This document shows, in pieces, positions 8,971 through 17,768 of a DNA stretch of 64,000 nt (within the stretch, counting starts at the first letter, position 1; the number at the start of each line of letters is the position of its first letter). The notes below the pieces were generated by a model. The model worked only from the letters and a program-made list of their open reading frames with translations. It ran no database searches and was not told where the DNA came from. The position numbers and the translations under genes are program-made. The stretch is from Planctomycetota bacterium (GTDB taxonomy: Bacteria > Planctomycetota > UBA1135 > GCA-002686595), in assembly GCA_002686945.1 (NCBI GenBank), contig NYYZ01000002.1, positions 136,010 to 200,009 on the forward strand, given 5' to 3'.

Positions 8971-10895
8971 TACTTGTAGCTCCTTGTAGTCAATTGAACG
9001 TTCTCAAAGGAGAGCGCCTCGGTGTGCCTTTGGTGCTGCTGATCACGCCCGCGGTATTCCCAGGCAGCTACATGGCAGAAGTCTGCGTCATCCCGCTTGG
9101 CTTCTCCCTCGGCGGTTTGATACTCCTCGCGGAAATGGCCCCCGCAAGATTCCTCTCGGGTCAGCGCGTCTTTCATCATCAGCTCGGAGAATTCCATGAA
9201 GTCTGCAACCCGCCCCGCATGCTCCAGGGCCTGGTTGAGGGAGCGCCCATCTCCCAAGACCCGCACATCGTTCCAGAACTCTTCGCGCAACTGAACCACC
9301 TGCTTCAAGGCCTGCTCCAGCCCTTCTTTGGTGCGCGCCATACCGCAGTGGTCCCAGTTCAACTGGCCCAGAGCCCGGTGCATCTGGTCCACCGTGCGCG
9401 AACCATTGATATTGAGCAACTTGTCAAACCGTGCCCGGGATGCGGATTCGGCTTCAGCGAACGCTTCGTGACTCGTGTCGATGCGCTCGAGTTTGCGTCC
9501 CGCCAGGTGGGCTGTGACCGTTGCGGGAACCACGTAGTAGCCGTCTGCAAGACCTTGCATCAGCGCGCTTGCACCCAGACGATTGGAGCCATGATCTGAG
9601 AAGTTGGCCTCGCCCAGCACAAACAGCCCGGGCAATGTGCTTTCAAGGTTGTAGTCCACCCAAAGACCACCCATGGTGTAGTGCACCGCCGGGAAGATTC
9701 TCATTGGTTGGGCGTAGGGATCTTCGCCAGTAATGCGTTCGTACATTTGGAAGAGGTTGCCGTAGCGCGACTCGATGGTTGCGCGACCATCTCTGGAGAT
9801 GGCGTCGGCGAAGTCAAGGTAGACGCTAAGACCTGTGGAGCCCACGCCGCGGCCCTCGTCGCAAACCGCTTTGGCGTTGCGACTGGCCACATCTCTAGGG
9901 ACGAGATTTCCAAAACTCGGGTAACGCCGCTCCAGGTAGTAGTCCCTCTCGTTTTCGGGGATCAGCGCGGGCGGGCGTTGGTCGCCCTTGGTCTTTGGCA
10001 CCCAGACGCGGCCGTCATTGCGCAAGGACTCGCTCATCAGGGTCAGTTTGGACTGGTACTCGCCGCTGACAGGGATGCAGGTTGGGTGGATTTGTGTGTA
10101 GCAGGGATTGGCAAAGAACGCGCCACGTTTGTGGGCTCGCCAGGCGGCAGTCACATTGCAGGTCTTGGCATTGGTTGAAAGGTAGAAGGCGTTGCTGTAT
10201 CCGCCAGTACACAGCAGCACCGCGTCTGCGGAGTGACGCTCAAAGGCACCGGTTTCCAGGTCTCGCGTGATGATGCCTCTGGCGATTCCGTCCAAGGTGA
10301 CCACATCGACCATTTCGCAGCGCGTTCTTACTTCCACCCTGCCCGCTGAGACCTGGCGCATGAGGGCGCTGTAGGCTCCGAGGAGTAACTGTTGGCCTGT
10401 CTGGCCTCGTGCGTAGAACGTGCGCGAGACTTGGGCACCCCCAAAGGACCGGTTGTCGAGCAGACCACCGTATTCCCGGGCAAAGGGCACTCCCTGGGCC
10501 ACACACTGATCGATGATATTGACGCTGACCTCTGCCAGACGGTGGACGTTGTGCTCTCGGGCGCGGTAGTCGCCGCCCTTTACCGTGTCGTAGAACAGTC
10601 TGTGCACGCTGTCCCCGTCACCCTTGTAGTTCTTCGCAGCGTTGATGCCTCCCTGGGCCGCAATCGAGTGGGCCCGGCGGGGGGAATCCTGAATGCAGAA
10701 GGACTGAACTTCGTAGCCCATTTCTGCCAGCGTGGCGGCGGCGGAGGCACCAGCTAGACCTGTGCCCACCACCGCGATCTTGAACTTGCGGCGATTGGCG
10801 GGGTTGATCAGAGGCAGGGCGAATTTATGGTTCGTCCAGGCGTCGCTCAGAATCCCAGAGGGCACCTTGGAATCGAGCGTGGGGGGGGCATTCAT
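8970..10895 (-). CDS. sdhA: succinate dehydrogenase flavoprotein subunit
   Basis: The protein has 641 residues. It oxidises succinate to fumarate at a covalently bound FAD. An N-terminal dinucleotide-binding motif ([19 protein letters not shown], near residue 42) is followed by the flavinylation region [13 protein letters not shown] with the FAD-linking histidine, and later by the FAD/substrate segments [10 protein letters not shown] and [19 protein letters not shown]. The length matches the long SdhA form found with single-chain b558 anchors. It is the middle gene of sdhCAB: the start overlaps sdhC by 4 bases (ATGA) and the stop overlaps sdhB by 1 base. Confidence 0.97.
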   Translation of the reverse strand: MNAPPTLDSKVPSGILSDAWTNHKFALPLINPANRRKFKIAVVGTGLAGASAAATLAEMGYEVQSFCIQDSPRRAHSIAAQGGINAAKNYKGDGDSVHRLFYDTVKGGDYRAREHNVHRLAEVSVNIIDQCVAQGVPFAREYGGLLDNRSFGGAQVSRTFYARGQTGQQLLLGAYSALMRQVSAGRVEVRTRCEMVDVVTLDGIARGIITRDLETGAFERHSADAVLLCTGGYSNAFYLSTNAKTCNVTAAWRAHKRGAFFANPCYTQIHPTCIPVSGEYQSKLTLMSESLRNDGRVWVPKTKGDQRPPALIPENERDYYLERRYPSFGNLVPRDVASRNAKAVCDEGRGVGSTGLSVYLDFADAISRDGRATIESRYGNLFQMYERITGEDPYAQPMRIFPAVHYTMGGLWVDYNLESTLPGLFVLGEANFSDHGSNRLGASALMQGLADGYYVVPATVTAHLAGRKLERIDTSHEAFAEAESASRARFDKLLNINGSRTVDQMHRALGQLNWDHCGMARTKEGLEQALKQVVQLREEFWNDVRVLGDGRSLNQALEHAGRVADFMEFSELMMKDALTREESCGGHFREEYQTAEGEAKRDDADFCHVAAWEYRGRDQQHQRHTEALSFENVQLTTRSYK

Positions 10896-11560
10896 GATGA
10901 AGCTCCTTGGCCGGTGAACAGCAGGTAGAGGGGAATGGCAGCGAAGCCCAAGGTGATCAGAGCTGCGCAGGCAACGCTTGCGCGGCGCACATTGTCAGCG
11001 CAGCGCGGGTGGCTCAACCCGAGGGTTTGGAACGCACTCTGCAGAGCGTGGCGCAGGTGCAGGCCCAGGGCGATGATGCCCCCCAGGTAGATCACTAATC
11101 CGAGCGGGCTTGTGATGCGTTCGACCACCGCCTGGCCCAGGTCCGCCACCGCCGGATCGCCCATGATCTTCTTGATGCGAAAGTCCGTGATGTGGATCAC
11201 GAGGAACACGCCCAGGGCCAGACCGGTGATCAGCATGGAGCGCGAAGCGACAGTGGAGCGCCCCATGTTGGCGCGCACGCGGTAGTCATCTGGTCGGGCT
11301 TCCCGGCTTTGACGATGCAGGCTCAGGGCCAGCCCCATGTGCACCACAAAGAGCGTCAAAAGGCCCACTTCGGCCACCATCAAGATCGGTCCCAGGTCCT
11401 CAAGTTTCTGGGCGTATTCGTTGAGGGCCTCAGTGCTGCTGAAGAGCGTGAAGTTGCCCAAAAGGTGGACCACAACAAATCCGAACAAGGACAAGCCAGT
11501 GATGGCCAGGACGGTCTTGCGGCCGACCGATGTTTCAAGGAAGCGTCTGAGCGCATGCAT
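10892..11560 (-). CDS. sdhC: succinate dehydrogenase cytochrome b558 subunit
   Basis: The protein has 222 residues and five transmembrane helices. It anchors SdhAB and reduces quinone through di-heme b. Candidate heme-ligand histidines lie in the helices [39 protein letters not shown] and [20 protein letters not shown], the pattern of the Bacillus/Wolinella b558 family in which a single polypeptide replaces SdhC plus SdhD. No separate sdhD is present, in agreement. It is the first gene of the operon, and the region up to the divergent phosphatase gene at 11760 should hold its promoter. Confidence 0.95.
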   Translation of the reverse strand: MHALRRFLETSVGRKTVLAITGLSLFGFVVVHLLGNFTLFSSTEALNEYAQKLEDLGPILMVAEVGLLTLFVVHMGLALSLHRQSREARPDDYRVRANMGRSTVASRSMLITGLALGVFLVIHITDFRIKKIMGDPAVADLGQAVVERITSPLGLVIYLGGIIALGLHLRHALQSAFQTLGLSHPRCADNVRRASVACAALITLGFAAIPLYLLFTGQGASS

Positions 11561-11640
11561 GGAGGTGACCTGGGAACAGGAGGGCTGAGAACCGTAGCGA
11601 TGGGGGCGGCAAAGTTCTAGGCGGGAGCGGCGCTTCTTGG

Positions 11641-11672
11641 CCCCGGATGCTGATTTTGGCCAGAATCCGGGG
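11641..11672. other. hairpin in the sdhC / phosphatase divergent promoter region
   Basis: CCCCGGAT (11641-11648) and ATCCGGGG (11665-11672) are perfect 8 bp arms with a 16-base loop, which itself contains GATT...AATC. It sits 80 bases upstream of sdhC and 90 bases upstream of the phosphatase start. It may be an operator or leader hairpin for either gene; no T-run follows it. Confidence 0.35.
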
Positions 11673-11759
11673 CGCTGGGCAGGAGGAGTGCTTGCGTGGC
11701 GGGCATGAGATCTACGGAGGGTGGGGGAGTTGGTTGGGGTCCCGCGCTATGGTGTGGCC

Positions 11760-12392
11760 ATGCCGAATTCTGCCACTCGCATTCATCTCTTCCGTCATGG
11801 GCAGGTGACTCAGGCCTGGCAGGGAATGATCTACGGGCGTCTCGATGTTCCGCTTTCCGAAACGGGGCTCGAGCAGGCTCGTTGGGCTGCCAGCAGTTTG
11901 GAAGATGTTGCCTTGGGGGCGGTGATCTCATCTGGCCTGCAACGAGCCGAGACCAGTGCTGCACAATTGCGCCAGGGCAGGGATCTGCCCCGGCGTGATG
12001 AGCCTGATCTGCTGGAAATCGACAGGGGTTCCTGGGCGGGTTTGAGTCCACAACAGGTCAACCGCAACAACCCAGGAGGATTCGAAGCCTGGAAGGCCAG
12101 CGGCGGCTTATTGACTCCACCGGGAGGTGAGACCGTGCAGGTCATGGCCATGCGAGTTTCTACGTGCCTGTTGAGTCTGGCCGAGGAATATGCGGGATCA
12201 ACAATCGCCATCGTTGCCCACATGTGGGTCCTGCGGATTGCTCTCTGTATGGGCCTGAGCCGGCCCTGGCAGGACACACCCCGCATGCAGGTTGGACCCG
12301 GTGTACGCACGGACTTCGAGTGGACCCCAGGCGTGGGCTTGCGTTTTCTTGGAGTTGAGGCCCCCGAAGGCTCAGAAGTGAAACTCGGCTGA
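11760..12392 (+). CDS. histidine phosphatase superfamily protein (CobC/PhoE-like)
   Basis: The protein has 210 residues. The phosphatase signature HLFRHGQ holds the phospho-accepting His13, followed by GRLDVPLSETGLEQA, which is typical of the alpha-ribazole phosphatase/phosphoglycerate mutase-like branch. The second catalytic His lies in IAIVAHMWVLRIAL. It is expected to hydrolyse a phosphomonoester in the cytoplasm. The YGRLDVPLSETG signature is shared by CobC of cobalamin synthesis and by broad-specificity phosphatases, so the substrate cannot be fixed. A cobalamin riboswitch lies 6 kb away but does not control this gene. The start was chosen at ATG 11760 because the conserved domain begins within seven residues. 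It converges on the MaoC gene with a 12-base gap. Confidence 0.85.
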   Translation: MPNSATRIHLFRHGQVTQAWQGMIYGRLDVPLSETGLEQARWAASSLEDVALGAVISSGLQRAETSAAQLRQGRDLPRRDEPDLLEIDRGSWAGLSPQQVNRNNPGGFEAWKASGGLLTPPGGETVQVMAMRVSTCLLSLAEEYAGSTIAIVAHMWVLRIALCMGLSRPWQDTPRMQVGPGVRTDFEWTPGVGLRFLGVEAPEGSEVKLG

Positions 12393-12404
12393 TGCCCCTC
12401 AGTT

Positions 12405-12893
12405 TCAGCTCGTCGACTTGGGCCGCCGGGAGACCACCGTCTGCCAGCGAGATTCCACAAGCACCGTGTCGTCGGCCTTTATCACCTGCACGTTGAACTC
12501 GACTGTTCCGCGCCTCGACTTGGGATTGGAGTCCACTTCGGCTACTTCCATGATGACCCGGATCGTGTCACCAACTCGTGCGGGTGTCTTCCAGGCGATC
12601 TCCATGGATGCCAGGGCCACAAGAGTGCCGTGGAAAATGCCCATTTGAACCGCCAGGCCGGTGGCAATTGACTGCACGAGCATGCCGTGGGCCACGCGAC
12701 CCCGGAAGGGCGTGGCCTGGGCGGTTTCCTGGTCCAGATGAACCGGGTTGAAGTCCCCCGAGATACCAGCGAAAAGCACCAGGTCAGCATCGGTAAGGGT
12801 ACGGCCGAATGATTCAAAGCTTCGGCCGAGGGTGAAATCCTCGAAGAAGAGGCCTGCAGGCAGACGGCCTGTGGTATCGGATAGTCGGGGCAT
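12405..12893 (-). CDS. MaoC-like (R)-specific enoyl hydratase
   Basis: The protein has 162 residues from ATG 12893, which has an AAGGAA Shine-Dalgarno 8 bases upstream; upstream in-frame ATGs lack one. It is a single hot-dog domain with the (R)-hydratase catalytic signature SGDFNPVHLD, in which Asp and His activate water, followed by FRGRVAHGMLVQS. It is predicted to hydrate trans-2-enoyl-CoA or ACP thioesters to (R)-3-hydroxyacyl forms, a link between beta-oxidation and fatty-acid or polyhydroxyalkanoate metabolism. It stands alone, convergent with the phosphatase. The fatty-acid synthesis cluster in this window (24-29.7 kb) has no FabZ, but FabZ motifs (HFPxxP) are absent here too, so this is not an obvious replacement. 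Confidence 0.88.
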   Translation of the reverse strand: MPRLSDTTGRLPAGLFFEDFTLGRSFESFGRTLTDADLVLFAGISGDFNPVHLDQETAQATPFRGRVAHGMLVQSIATGLAVQMGIFHGTLVALASMEIAWKTPARVGDTIRVIMEVAEVDSNPKSRRGTVEFNVQVIKADDTVLVESRWQTVVSRRPKSTS

Positions 12894-13153
12894 GAGGGTT
12901 CCTTGGGAGGCGGACATTCGAGCGCATCTGAGGCCCGCGCACAACCTGGTAGGCGAATCTGCCCGTCCGCAGGTCATGAGGCAAGAGTCCCTGGGGGCTT
13001 TCAGGGCTTGGGCACTGTTTCCACGGTGTTCGGCCAATACCCCGCCCACAGGGCCTCAGGGCCCCTCGTGATATACATAACATACATTATCCGACACAAT
13101 GGGTTGGGGGATGCCAGCTAGTGCCGTGGGCCGCGCGGCGGTATCCTGGGAGC

Positions 13154-14176
13154 GTGCGAAGACGGCACCTGATCTCCTTTGTCCTAGCCGGACTGACTGT
13201 CACGGTTTGCGCCTCATTCCGGACGGCTATCACCCCTCCGGACATAGGCACTCGGCCACCCCCCATCTCGGCGGGCCACTGGTTCAACTGGATCGGAGAC
13301 GGTCCGACCCTGGAGTCTCTTAGTGGCCGCGCAGTCTTTGTGCACTTCTTCGTGTGCGAGGAGCCTAAGAAGGCGGCCTGGCTCAGTCTGCTCAAGTTCC
13401 ACCACGACCACGTGGACAAGGGCTTGGTGATATTGGCGGTTACGCGCGATTCGCGCGCCGATGTGAAGAACCTGCTCGACAACTATCCCCTGCCCTTCCC
13501 GGTGGGCGCCGCCAGCGACATGCAGTCAACCTGGGGCTCGGGAGGTGACTACGGCCAGGTCGTGCTCGACACCAACGGCGAAGTATTTCACCGCGCCGGT
13601 ACTTCGAACGGCACCTGGAATGGCAAATTGCTCAAGGCGCTCAAGGGCTCAGATCGCCTCGGTGCCAAGGCCTGCCTGCGCTTATTTCCGGAGGGCGGCC
13701 ACGGCAAGCGGGTCAAACGGGTCCGCGAGCTAGCTGGGGCGGGGAAACTGGCGAAGGCGTTCGTGGCCCTCGACGCGATCGATGCTTCGACCAGCGCGAG
13801 CGAGGATGAGCGTGAGCAAGCAACTGTCCTACGCAAGGCGCTGGAAAACCACCTTGCCACGCTCATGAAGCAGATTGAAGAGATGCTCGAGCGGCGTGAA
13901 GTCCTCCCGGCGAAGGGCGCGTTGGAGGCCCTGGCGAAGGAACTGAAGGGACACCCCCTTGGCGACGCGGTCCGGGCGCGAATTTCCAGTTTCAGCGATG
14001 ACGAGACCTACTCCGTCGAGCTCGAGGCCGCTGAGGAATACGAGCGACTGGTCGAATCCTTCTGGCGCCGTGGCTGGAAGAAGAACGTTGCCCGGTTCGA
14101 GAAGCTGGTCGAGAAGTATCCCCAGACGCGCGCGGCTCAGAAGATGACGAACTTTTGGATCCCGCATCCTTGGTAG
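13154..14176 (+). CDS. membrane-anchored thioredoxin-fold (AhpC/TSA-like) protein
   Basis: The protein has 340 residues from GTG 13154, giving VRRRHLISFVLAGLTVTVCAS, a positively charged signal or anchor sequence; an ATG at 13121 would add eleven residues. Residues about 45-165 resemble redoxin domains: WFNWIGDGPTLESLSGRAVFVHFFVCEEP, then LVILAVTRDSRADVKNLL, then GQVVLDTNGEVFHRAG. Only one Cys stands where a CxxC would be (CEEP), so disulfide exchange by the usual route is doubtful. The C-terminal ~170 residues are a charged helical region resembling TPR or coiled coil. An unusually AT-rich patch at 13070-13092 may hold its promoter. The role is unknown. Confidence 0.7.
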   Translation: MRRRHLISFVLAGLTVTVCASFRTAITPPDIGTRPPPISAGHWFNWIGDGPTLESLSGRAVFVHFFVCEEPKKAAWLSLLKFHHDHVDKGLVILAVTRDSRADVKNLLDNYPLPFPVGAASDMQSTWGSGGDYGQVVLDTNGEVFHRAGTSNGTWNGKLLKALKGSDRLGAKACLRLFPEGGHGKRVKRVRELAGAGKLAKAFVALDAIDASTSASEDEREQATVLRKALENHLATLMKQIEEMLERREVLPAKGALEALAKELKGHPLGDAVRARISSFSDDETYSVELEAAEEYERLVESFWRRGWKKNVARFEKLVEKYPQTRAAQKMTNFWIPHPW

Positions 14177-14458
14177 ACGCCGCGAGCAGCCGGTGATGCC
14201 CGCGGTGATGCAACGTGGCCTGGTCCTTTAGACCTCCCAGACCTCCGGATCTGAGGGAAACTTCTCGTCTACCCCATCCGCTGGAGTTGGAGGACCTGGG
14301 CTCGGATTTGTAACCAGGCCTAGGGCCATTCTTCGGGCAGCCCCCAATATCGGCGTTCATTCGAACTGTGCCAAATAGGCCAGCAAGGGAGGCTCCTGGG
14401 AATGCAAGTGATCTTCTCGCCAAAAGGAGCCGATAGGGAAAGCATGCCCACTGGTGAC

Positions 14459-15067
14459 ATGAAACTGATCCCAAGCACCCTGTTGTTGCTTCTCTCTTCT
14501 TGCGCCCTGCAGGGTACGGTCCCCACCGACCCCGGCCCAACATATGCCCGTTGGAGCGTCGGCTTCAGCGACCTGCAGGTTTCCCACCCGCCTTTTCAGA
14601 CGGTGCACGCCAACTGGAAGGACCGCAGACAAGTGCCTTATGTCTACCTTGAAATCCGCGGGAACGAGGCGGACAGGGAGTCGATGATTCCGATCCTTCA
14701 GCAGGAACTGAAGAAACAGGGTCTGGTTGCGGATGGTCCACCTTTCTGTCTTTTCTATGTCGCCCCTGGCGTGCCCCCCACCGAATCGCCCAGCTCAAGG
14801 GTTTGCATGCCGGTGCACAAGGAGGTTGAACCGGTGTCGCCTCTTGAGTTCGGAGTCCTGCCCAGCACAACAGTGGTCTATGGCCTTGCGTCGGGCGTCA
14901 GATCGGATGTGCGCAAGGCATGGACAGGGATCTTTGACTATGTGGAAGGTCAGGATTGGGTCCCTGACGGGCCGCTGCGCGAGATCTACCTTGTGGCTCC
15001 TGGAACTGACCCCACTCCGGCGGATCTGATCAGCGAAGTCCAGGTTCCAGTGCGCAGTGCACGCTAA
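14459..15067 (+). CDS. lipoprotein with GyrI-like small-molecule-binding domain
   Basis: The protein has 202 residues from ATG 14459, chosen because it opens a lipoprotein signal (MKLIPSTLLLLLSSC) with Cys15 as the lipidation site. The rest matches the GyrI-like/AraC effector-binding fold: FQTVHANWKDRR, then EFGVLPSTTVVYGLASG, then the closing segment GPLREIYLVAPGTDPTPAD and LISEVQVPV. This fold binds small ligands in multidrug-response regulators and in SOUL/heme-binding relatives. A lipid-anchored, extracytoplasmic version suggests ligand capture at the envelope. It is monocistronic; 14177-14458 upstream holds no gene that I can see. Confidence 0.75.
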   Translation: MKLIPSTLLLLLSSCALQGTVPTDPGPTYARWSVGFSDLQVSHPPFQTVHANWKDRRQVPYVYLEIRGNEADRESMIPILQQELKKQGLVADGPPFCLFYVAPGVPPTESPSSRVCMPVHKEVEPVSPLEFGVLPSTTVVYGLASGVRSDVRKAWTGIFDYVEGQDWVPDGPLREIYLVAPGTDPTPADLISEVQVPVRSAR

Positions 15068-15154
15068 GGGAGATGCCGTGAGGACGATCGGGTGCGGGAC
15101 CGGTCGCTGGTCCCAGGTGCCGATTTCGTATCCTGGCAGCATCGCGTCGGGGAC

Positions 15155-16807
15155 TCATGCGTCCAATCGGTGTGCGCTCCCCGGATAGACGCTGCGCACT
15201 TCCAGTTGACTGTCGTCGAGCAGTTTGGCACGTAGCAGATCACCCTGTTGAGCCGAGCGAAGGGCTTCACTCTTGATTTCGGTACGAAAAGGCATGCCCC
15301 CTGGACTCGAGACCATCAAACCCGGCAGGCCCCGGGGGTCTTCGCCTTCAAGAACCTCGAACAGTTCCCCGTCCTGGTCAGGCCTGCAGGGCAGGTTCTG
15401 ATTGAGGTCCAGAATCCGCTTCAGGTCGACGAGGTACTCACCGTCACTGCCCTGCCAATCGTCCACCTCAAGGTCTTGTTCTTGGCTGGCCCAGCGGCAA
15501 AAGGCTTCGAGTGCTGGAACCAGGTTTTCGATTTGGCCGGATTTGACCCGCTGCTCAGGACACCAGAAAAAGAGAAACTGCCGCATGGCCTGGCCTCCTA
15601 GTTCTTCCGGCTGTTCAAAGCCGGCGCCAAATTCAATCAACAGGTCAAGGGAATCAAGCTGTTCTCCGGTCAGCTGGATTTCGTTCGACGCTTGAGCTTC
15701 CCAACGGAACTCTGTCACTATAGCCCGTGTGACTCCACCCGAGGGCAGGGTGCTGACGGGCTCCGCGTCTTCTGAACCGCTCTCCCCAAGTCCCAGGTCG
15801 CGCTCAAGATCGTCCAGCAGCGCCTGCACATCCCGGCCTTGAGCCCGTCCCTGGTCAAAGTGCGCCAGAGCACTGGTTACATCGAGCGGATCGGTCCTGC
15901 GTTCTGCGGACTCCAAGCGCAAACTGTGCCAGGCCGCAGCCAGGACTGCTCGGGCGCGAGTCAAATCCACTTCGGTGTCAAAGGCTAGCTCATCTAGGAT
16001 CTCTCCTAGGCGGTCATTGGAGCCCAGAACCAGGTTGTCGGCCTTCATGGGTGTCGAGCGTAGGCGTGCGAATGTGTCCTGGATCGCGGACTCGGGCATC
16101 CCGGCTTCACTCAGAAGGTCTCTGGCAGAGTCAAGGGAGTTGACTGTCGGCGACGATTCATCAATCGGGGTCGGGTCCTGGGTCAAACAGAAGAAGGCCG
16201 CCTCAAGGGTCTGTTGATCGAAGCGCAAGAGAGTTGACCCGCCACCGCTGCGACGTCGCGCAAGGTCCGCTTCAATCGCCTGATGCAGGTCTGCGCTGCG
16301 GAAAACGCCAGCTGCCGGGGAAGCAAGAACTGCACCGTCGCCATCCGGATGCATGCGCCCGATGATCAGATCCCCTATCTCCAGGGCGGGCGCGTCGGGA
16401 TTGGGGCGCAGGGAGTGTTCCTGCAAGCAACCAAGATCCTCCAACCAGGCGGCACCATCATCGGCCACCCCCCGCACGGAGAAGATTCCCGCGCAGGAGT
16501 CCAAAAGGGCTCGCTCCCCTATCTCAAGTTCTTGCAACTGGTCCGCAACCGCTTTTCGCCATTCACCCAGCAGGCGCTCGCAGGGCACGCCCTCCAGGTG
16601 GGTGCTGTGGCGCTCAAACAGAAACCACTCCTGATGTCGACGGGCGTTGAGCAGGTCGTTCCCTCGAATCTCGTATGGCGCACTCATCTGAGGGAAGAAA
16701 TCCCCAACACTGCCGGCCAGCTCGGCTTCGAGGGCGGAATTCTGGCGGGCCAGGCGCAGTAATTGCTGGAAACCTAGTTCCAAATCCGTGGGCGTGAGGG
16801 TTGCCAT
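15155..16807 (-). CDS. protein of unknown function, acidic, 550 residues
   Basis: The start was set at ATG 16807 (MATLTPTDLELGFQQLLRLA); the 65 extra residues possible upstream read like noise and overlap the divergent gene's promoter region. There is no signal peptide or membrane segment. The sequence is rich in Asp, Glu and Leu with helical stretches (LGEILDELAFDTEVDL, VQALLDDLERDLGLGES). It has a possible beta-rich C-terminus (GLPGLMVSSPGGMPFRTEI). No catalytic motif is recognised. It lies head to head with the CvpA-like gene, sharing about 85 bases. Confidence 0.6.
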   Translation of the reverse strand: MATLTPTDLELGFQQLLRLARQNSALEAELAGSVGDFFPQMSAPYEIRGNDLLNARRHQEWFLFERHSTHLEGVPCERLLGEWRKAVADQLQELEIGERALLDSCAGIFSVRGVADDGAAWLEDLGCLQEHSLRPNPDAPALEIGDLIIGRMHPDGDGAVLASPAAGVFRSADLHQAIEADLARRRSGGGSTLLRFDQQTLEAAFFCLTQDPTPIDESSPTVNSLDSARDLLSEAGMPESAIQDTFARLRSTPMKADNLVLGSNDRLGEILDELAFDTEVDLTRARAVLAAAWHSLRLESAERRTDPLDVTSALAHFDQGRAQGRDVQALLDDLERDLGLGESGSEDAEPVSTLPSGGVTRAIVTEFRWEAQASNEIQLTGEQLDSLDLLIEFGAGFEQPEELGGQAMRQFLFFWCPEQRVKSGQIENLVPALEAFCRWASQEQDLEVDDWQGSDGEYLVDLKRILDLNQNLPCRPDQDGELFEVLEGEDPRGLPGLMVSSPGGMPFRTEIKSEALRSAQQGDLLRAKLLDDSQLEVRSVYPGSAHRLDA

Positions 16808-16892
16808 AGCCCATAAGTTTAGCCTAGAGGGAGCCGTTCGGGCAATCGAGGGAGCTCTTGGATTGATCAGTGGGGAATGCCATGATGACCTC

Positions 16893-17501
16893 GTGCAAGC
16901 CCAAGAGATCTCTGAGCATTTGCAGGCCTCCAGCGTCGTTGCCCTGGCCTGGATCGACCAGCTGGGATTGGGCCTGGCCGGGCTGTTCCTGGTGCTTGGC
17001 ATCTGGCGCGGCTTGTGGGGTCAGATTCTGCGACTCTTCGGTCTTGTGGCCGCAGTGGCCGTTGCCCGACAATTGTTCCTTCCCCTTGGAGAAGTCCTTG
17101 AGGGGTGGGACCTGGGCTTGGGTACTACCTTGTCGGGAACCCTGGCGTGGTTCCTGATTTTCATCTCGGTCCTGTTGTTTGTGGCCATGCTGGCCCGCCT
17201 GGGCAAGGAGGCTCTGGCCGCCATGCAGTTGGGCCTTTGGGATAGGGCTGGAGGCGCCCTGGCTGGTTGCTTGACCGGTTTATTGCTGCACGCAGTACTC
17301 TTGTTTGTGATGGCAGTATTGGCTCCCGAAGTCTGGGTCAAGGGCACTCTCGAGGACACCTACTCGCGCACGCTGTTGGAAAAATTCCAGGTCCTGGCTC
17401 AGCAGGCTATGGACGCAGCAGAAGAACAAGTGGATCTTGAGGATCTGGGAACGGGTGGGAACAACTCCGGGGCGAGCGACTCGGTGGAGATCGACGGCTA
17501 G
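16893..17501 (+). CDS. CvpA-family inner membrane protein
   Basis: The protein has about 202 residues; the start is uncertain (GTG 16893 preferred, longer forms possible). Four or five hydrophobic helices (IDQLGLGLAGLFLVLGIWRG, then LRLFGLVAAVAVARQLF, then LAWFLIFISVLLFVAMLARL, then GALAGCLTGLLLHAVLLFVM) match the colicin V production/CvpA layout, including the early D-x-x-x-x-G-x-x-x-G-x-x-R-G pattern. The C-terminal tail is acidic and cytoplasmic. CvpA proteins affect envelope integrity and biofilm in other bacteria; the mechanism is unsettled. The stop at 17501 is 60 bases before the cobalamin riboswitch and may lie upstream of its promoter. Confidence 0.75.
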   Translation: MQAQEISEHLQASSVVALAWIDQLGLGLAGLFLVLGIWRGLWGQILRLFGLVAAVAVARQLFLPLGEVLEGWDLGLGTTLSGTLAWFLIFISVLLFVAMLARLGKEALAAMQLGLWDRAGGALAGCLTGLLLHAVLLFVMAVLAPEVWVKGTLEDTYSRTLLEKFQVLAQQAMDAAEEQVDLEDLGTGGNNSGASDSVEIDG

Positions 17502-17513
17502 GGCAATCTTGAG

Positions 17514-17542
17514 TTGACTTGGCCAGTGAGCCATGTGACAGT
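17514..17542 (+). promoter_or_regulatory. candidate promoter of the B12 riboswitch transcript
   Basis: A TTGACT hexamer at 17514-17519 is followed after 17 bases by GACAGT (17537-17542), about 20 bases before the aptamer. The -35 is strong and the -10 weak, but the layout matches the stable-RNA promoters elsewhere in the window. Confidence 0.45.
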
Positions 17543-17562
17543 AGTCTCTTCAAAATTCGTCA

Positions 17563-17658
17563 GGTGCCCCATGCGGGGGAAGTTCGTGTGATTCGAACGC
17601 GGTCCCGCCACTGTGAAGTCCATCCATTGGACTGAGCCAGGATTCTCGCTGTGGCACC
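17563..17658 (+). promoter_or_regulatory. cobalamin (B12) riboswitch aptamer
   Basis: The closing helix GGTGCC (17563-17568) pairs with GGCACC (17653-17658). Inside it lies the invariant core GCGGTCCCGCCACTGT (17599-17614), preceded by a hairpin GTTCG/CGAAC with a short purine-containing loop (17582-17598) that corresponds to the L5 receptor arm. A second hairpin AGTCCA/TGGACT (17617-17633) follows, and then the B12 box AGCCAGGA (17635-17642). Order and spacing match the AdoCbl riboswitch family. Just downstream a GC hairpin GACCC/GGGTC (17661-17673) could be part of the expression platform. The reporter gene is the secreted protein starting at 17769. By family precedent, cobalamin binding would lower its expression. 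Confidence 0.87.
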
Positions 17659-17768
17659 GGGACCCCCGGGGTCTTGTTCAGTACCAGTCTTGTCCGAGGA
17701 GTGTTTCTTTGGGGCGGTACAACAACAGGTTTCCGGGTCTTTTCAGCGGAGCACTGATTGGATCACCC

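Noticed and set aside
12405-12893. FabZ replacement for the fatty-acid cluster
   Set aside because: The active site is of the MaoC (R)-hydratase type (DFNPVHLD), not the FabZ HFPxxP type, and the gene is 11 kb away.
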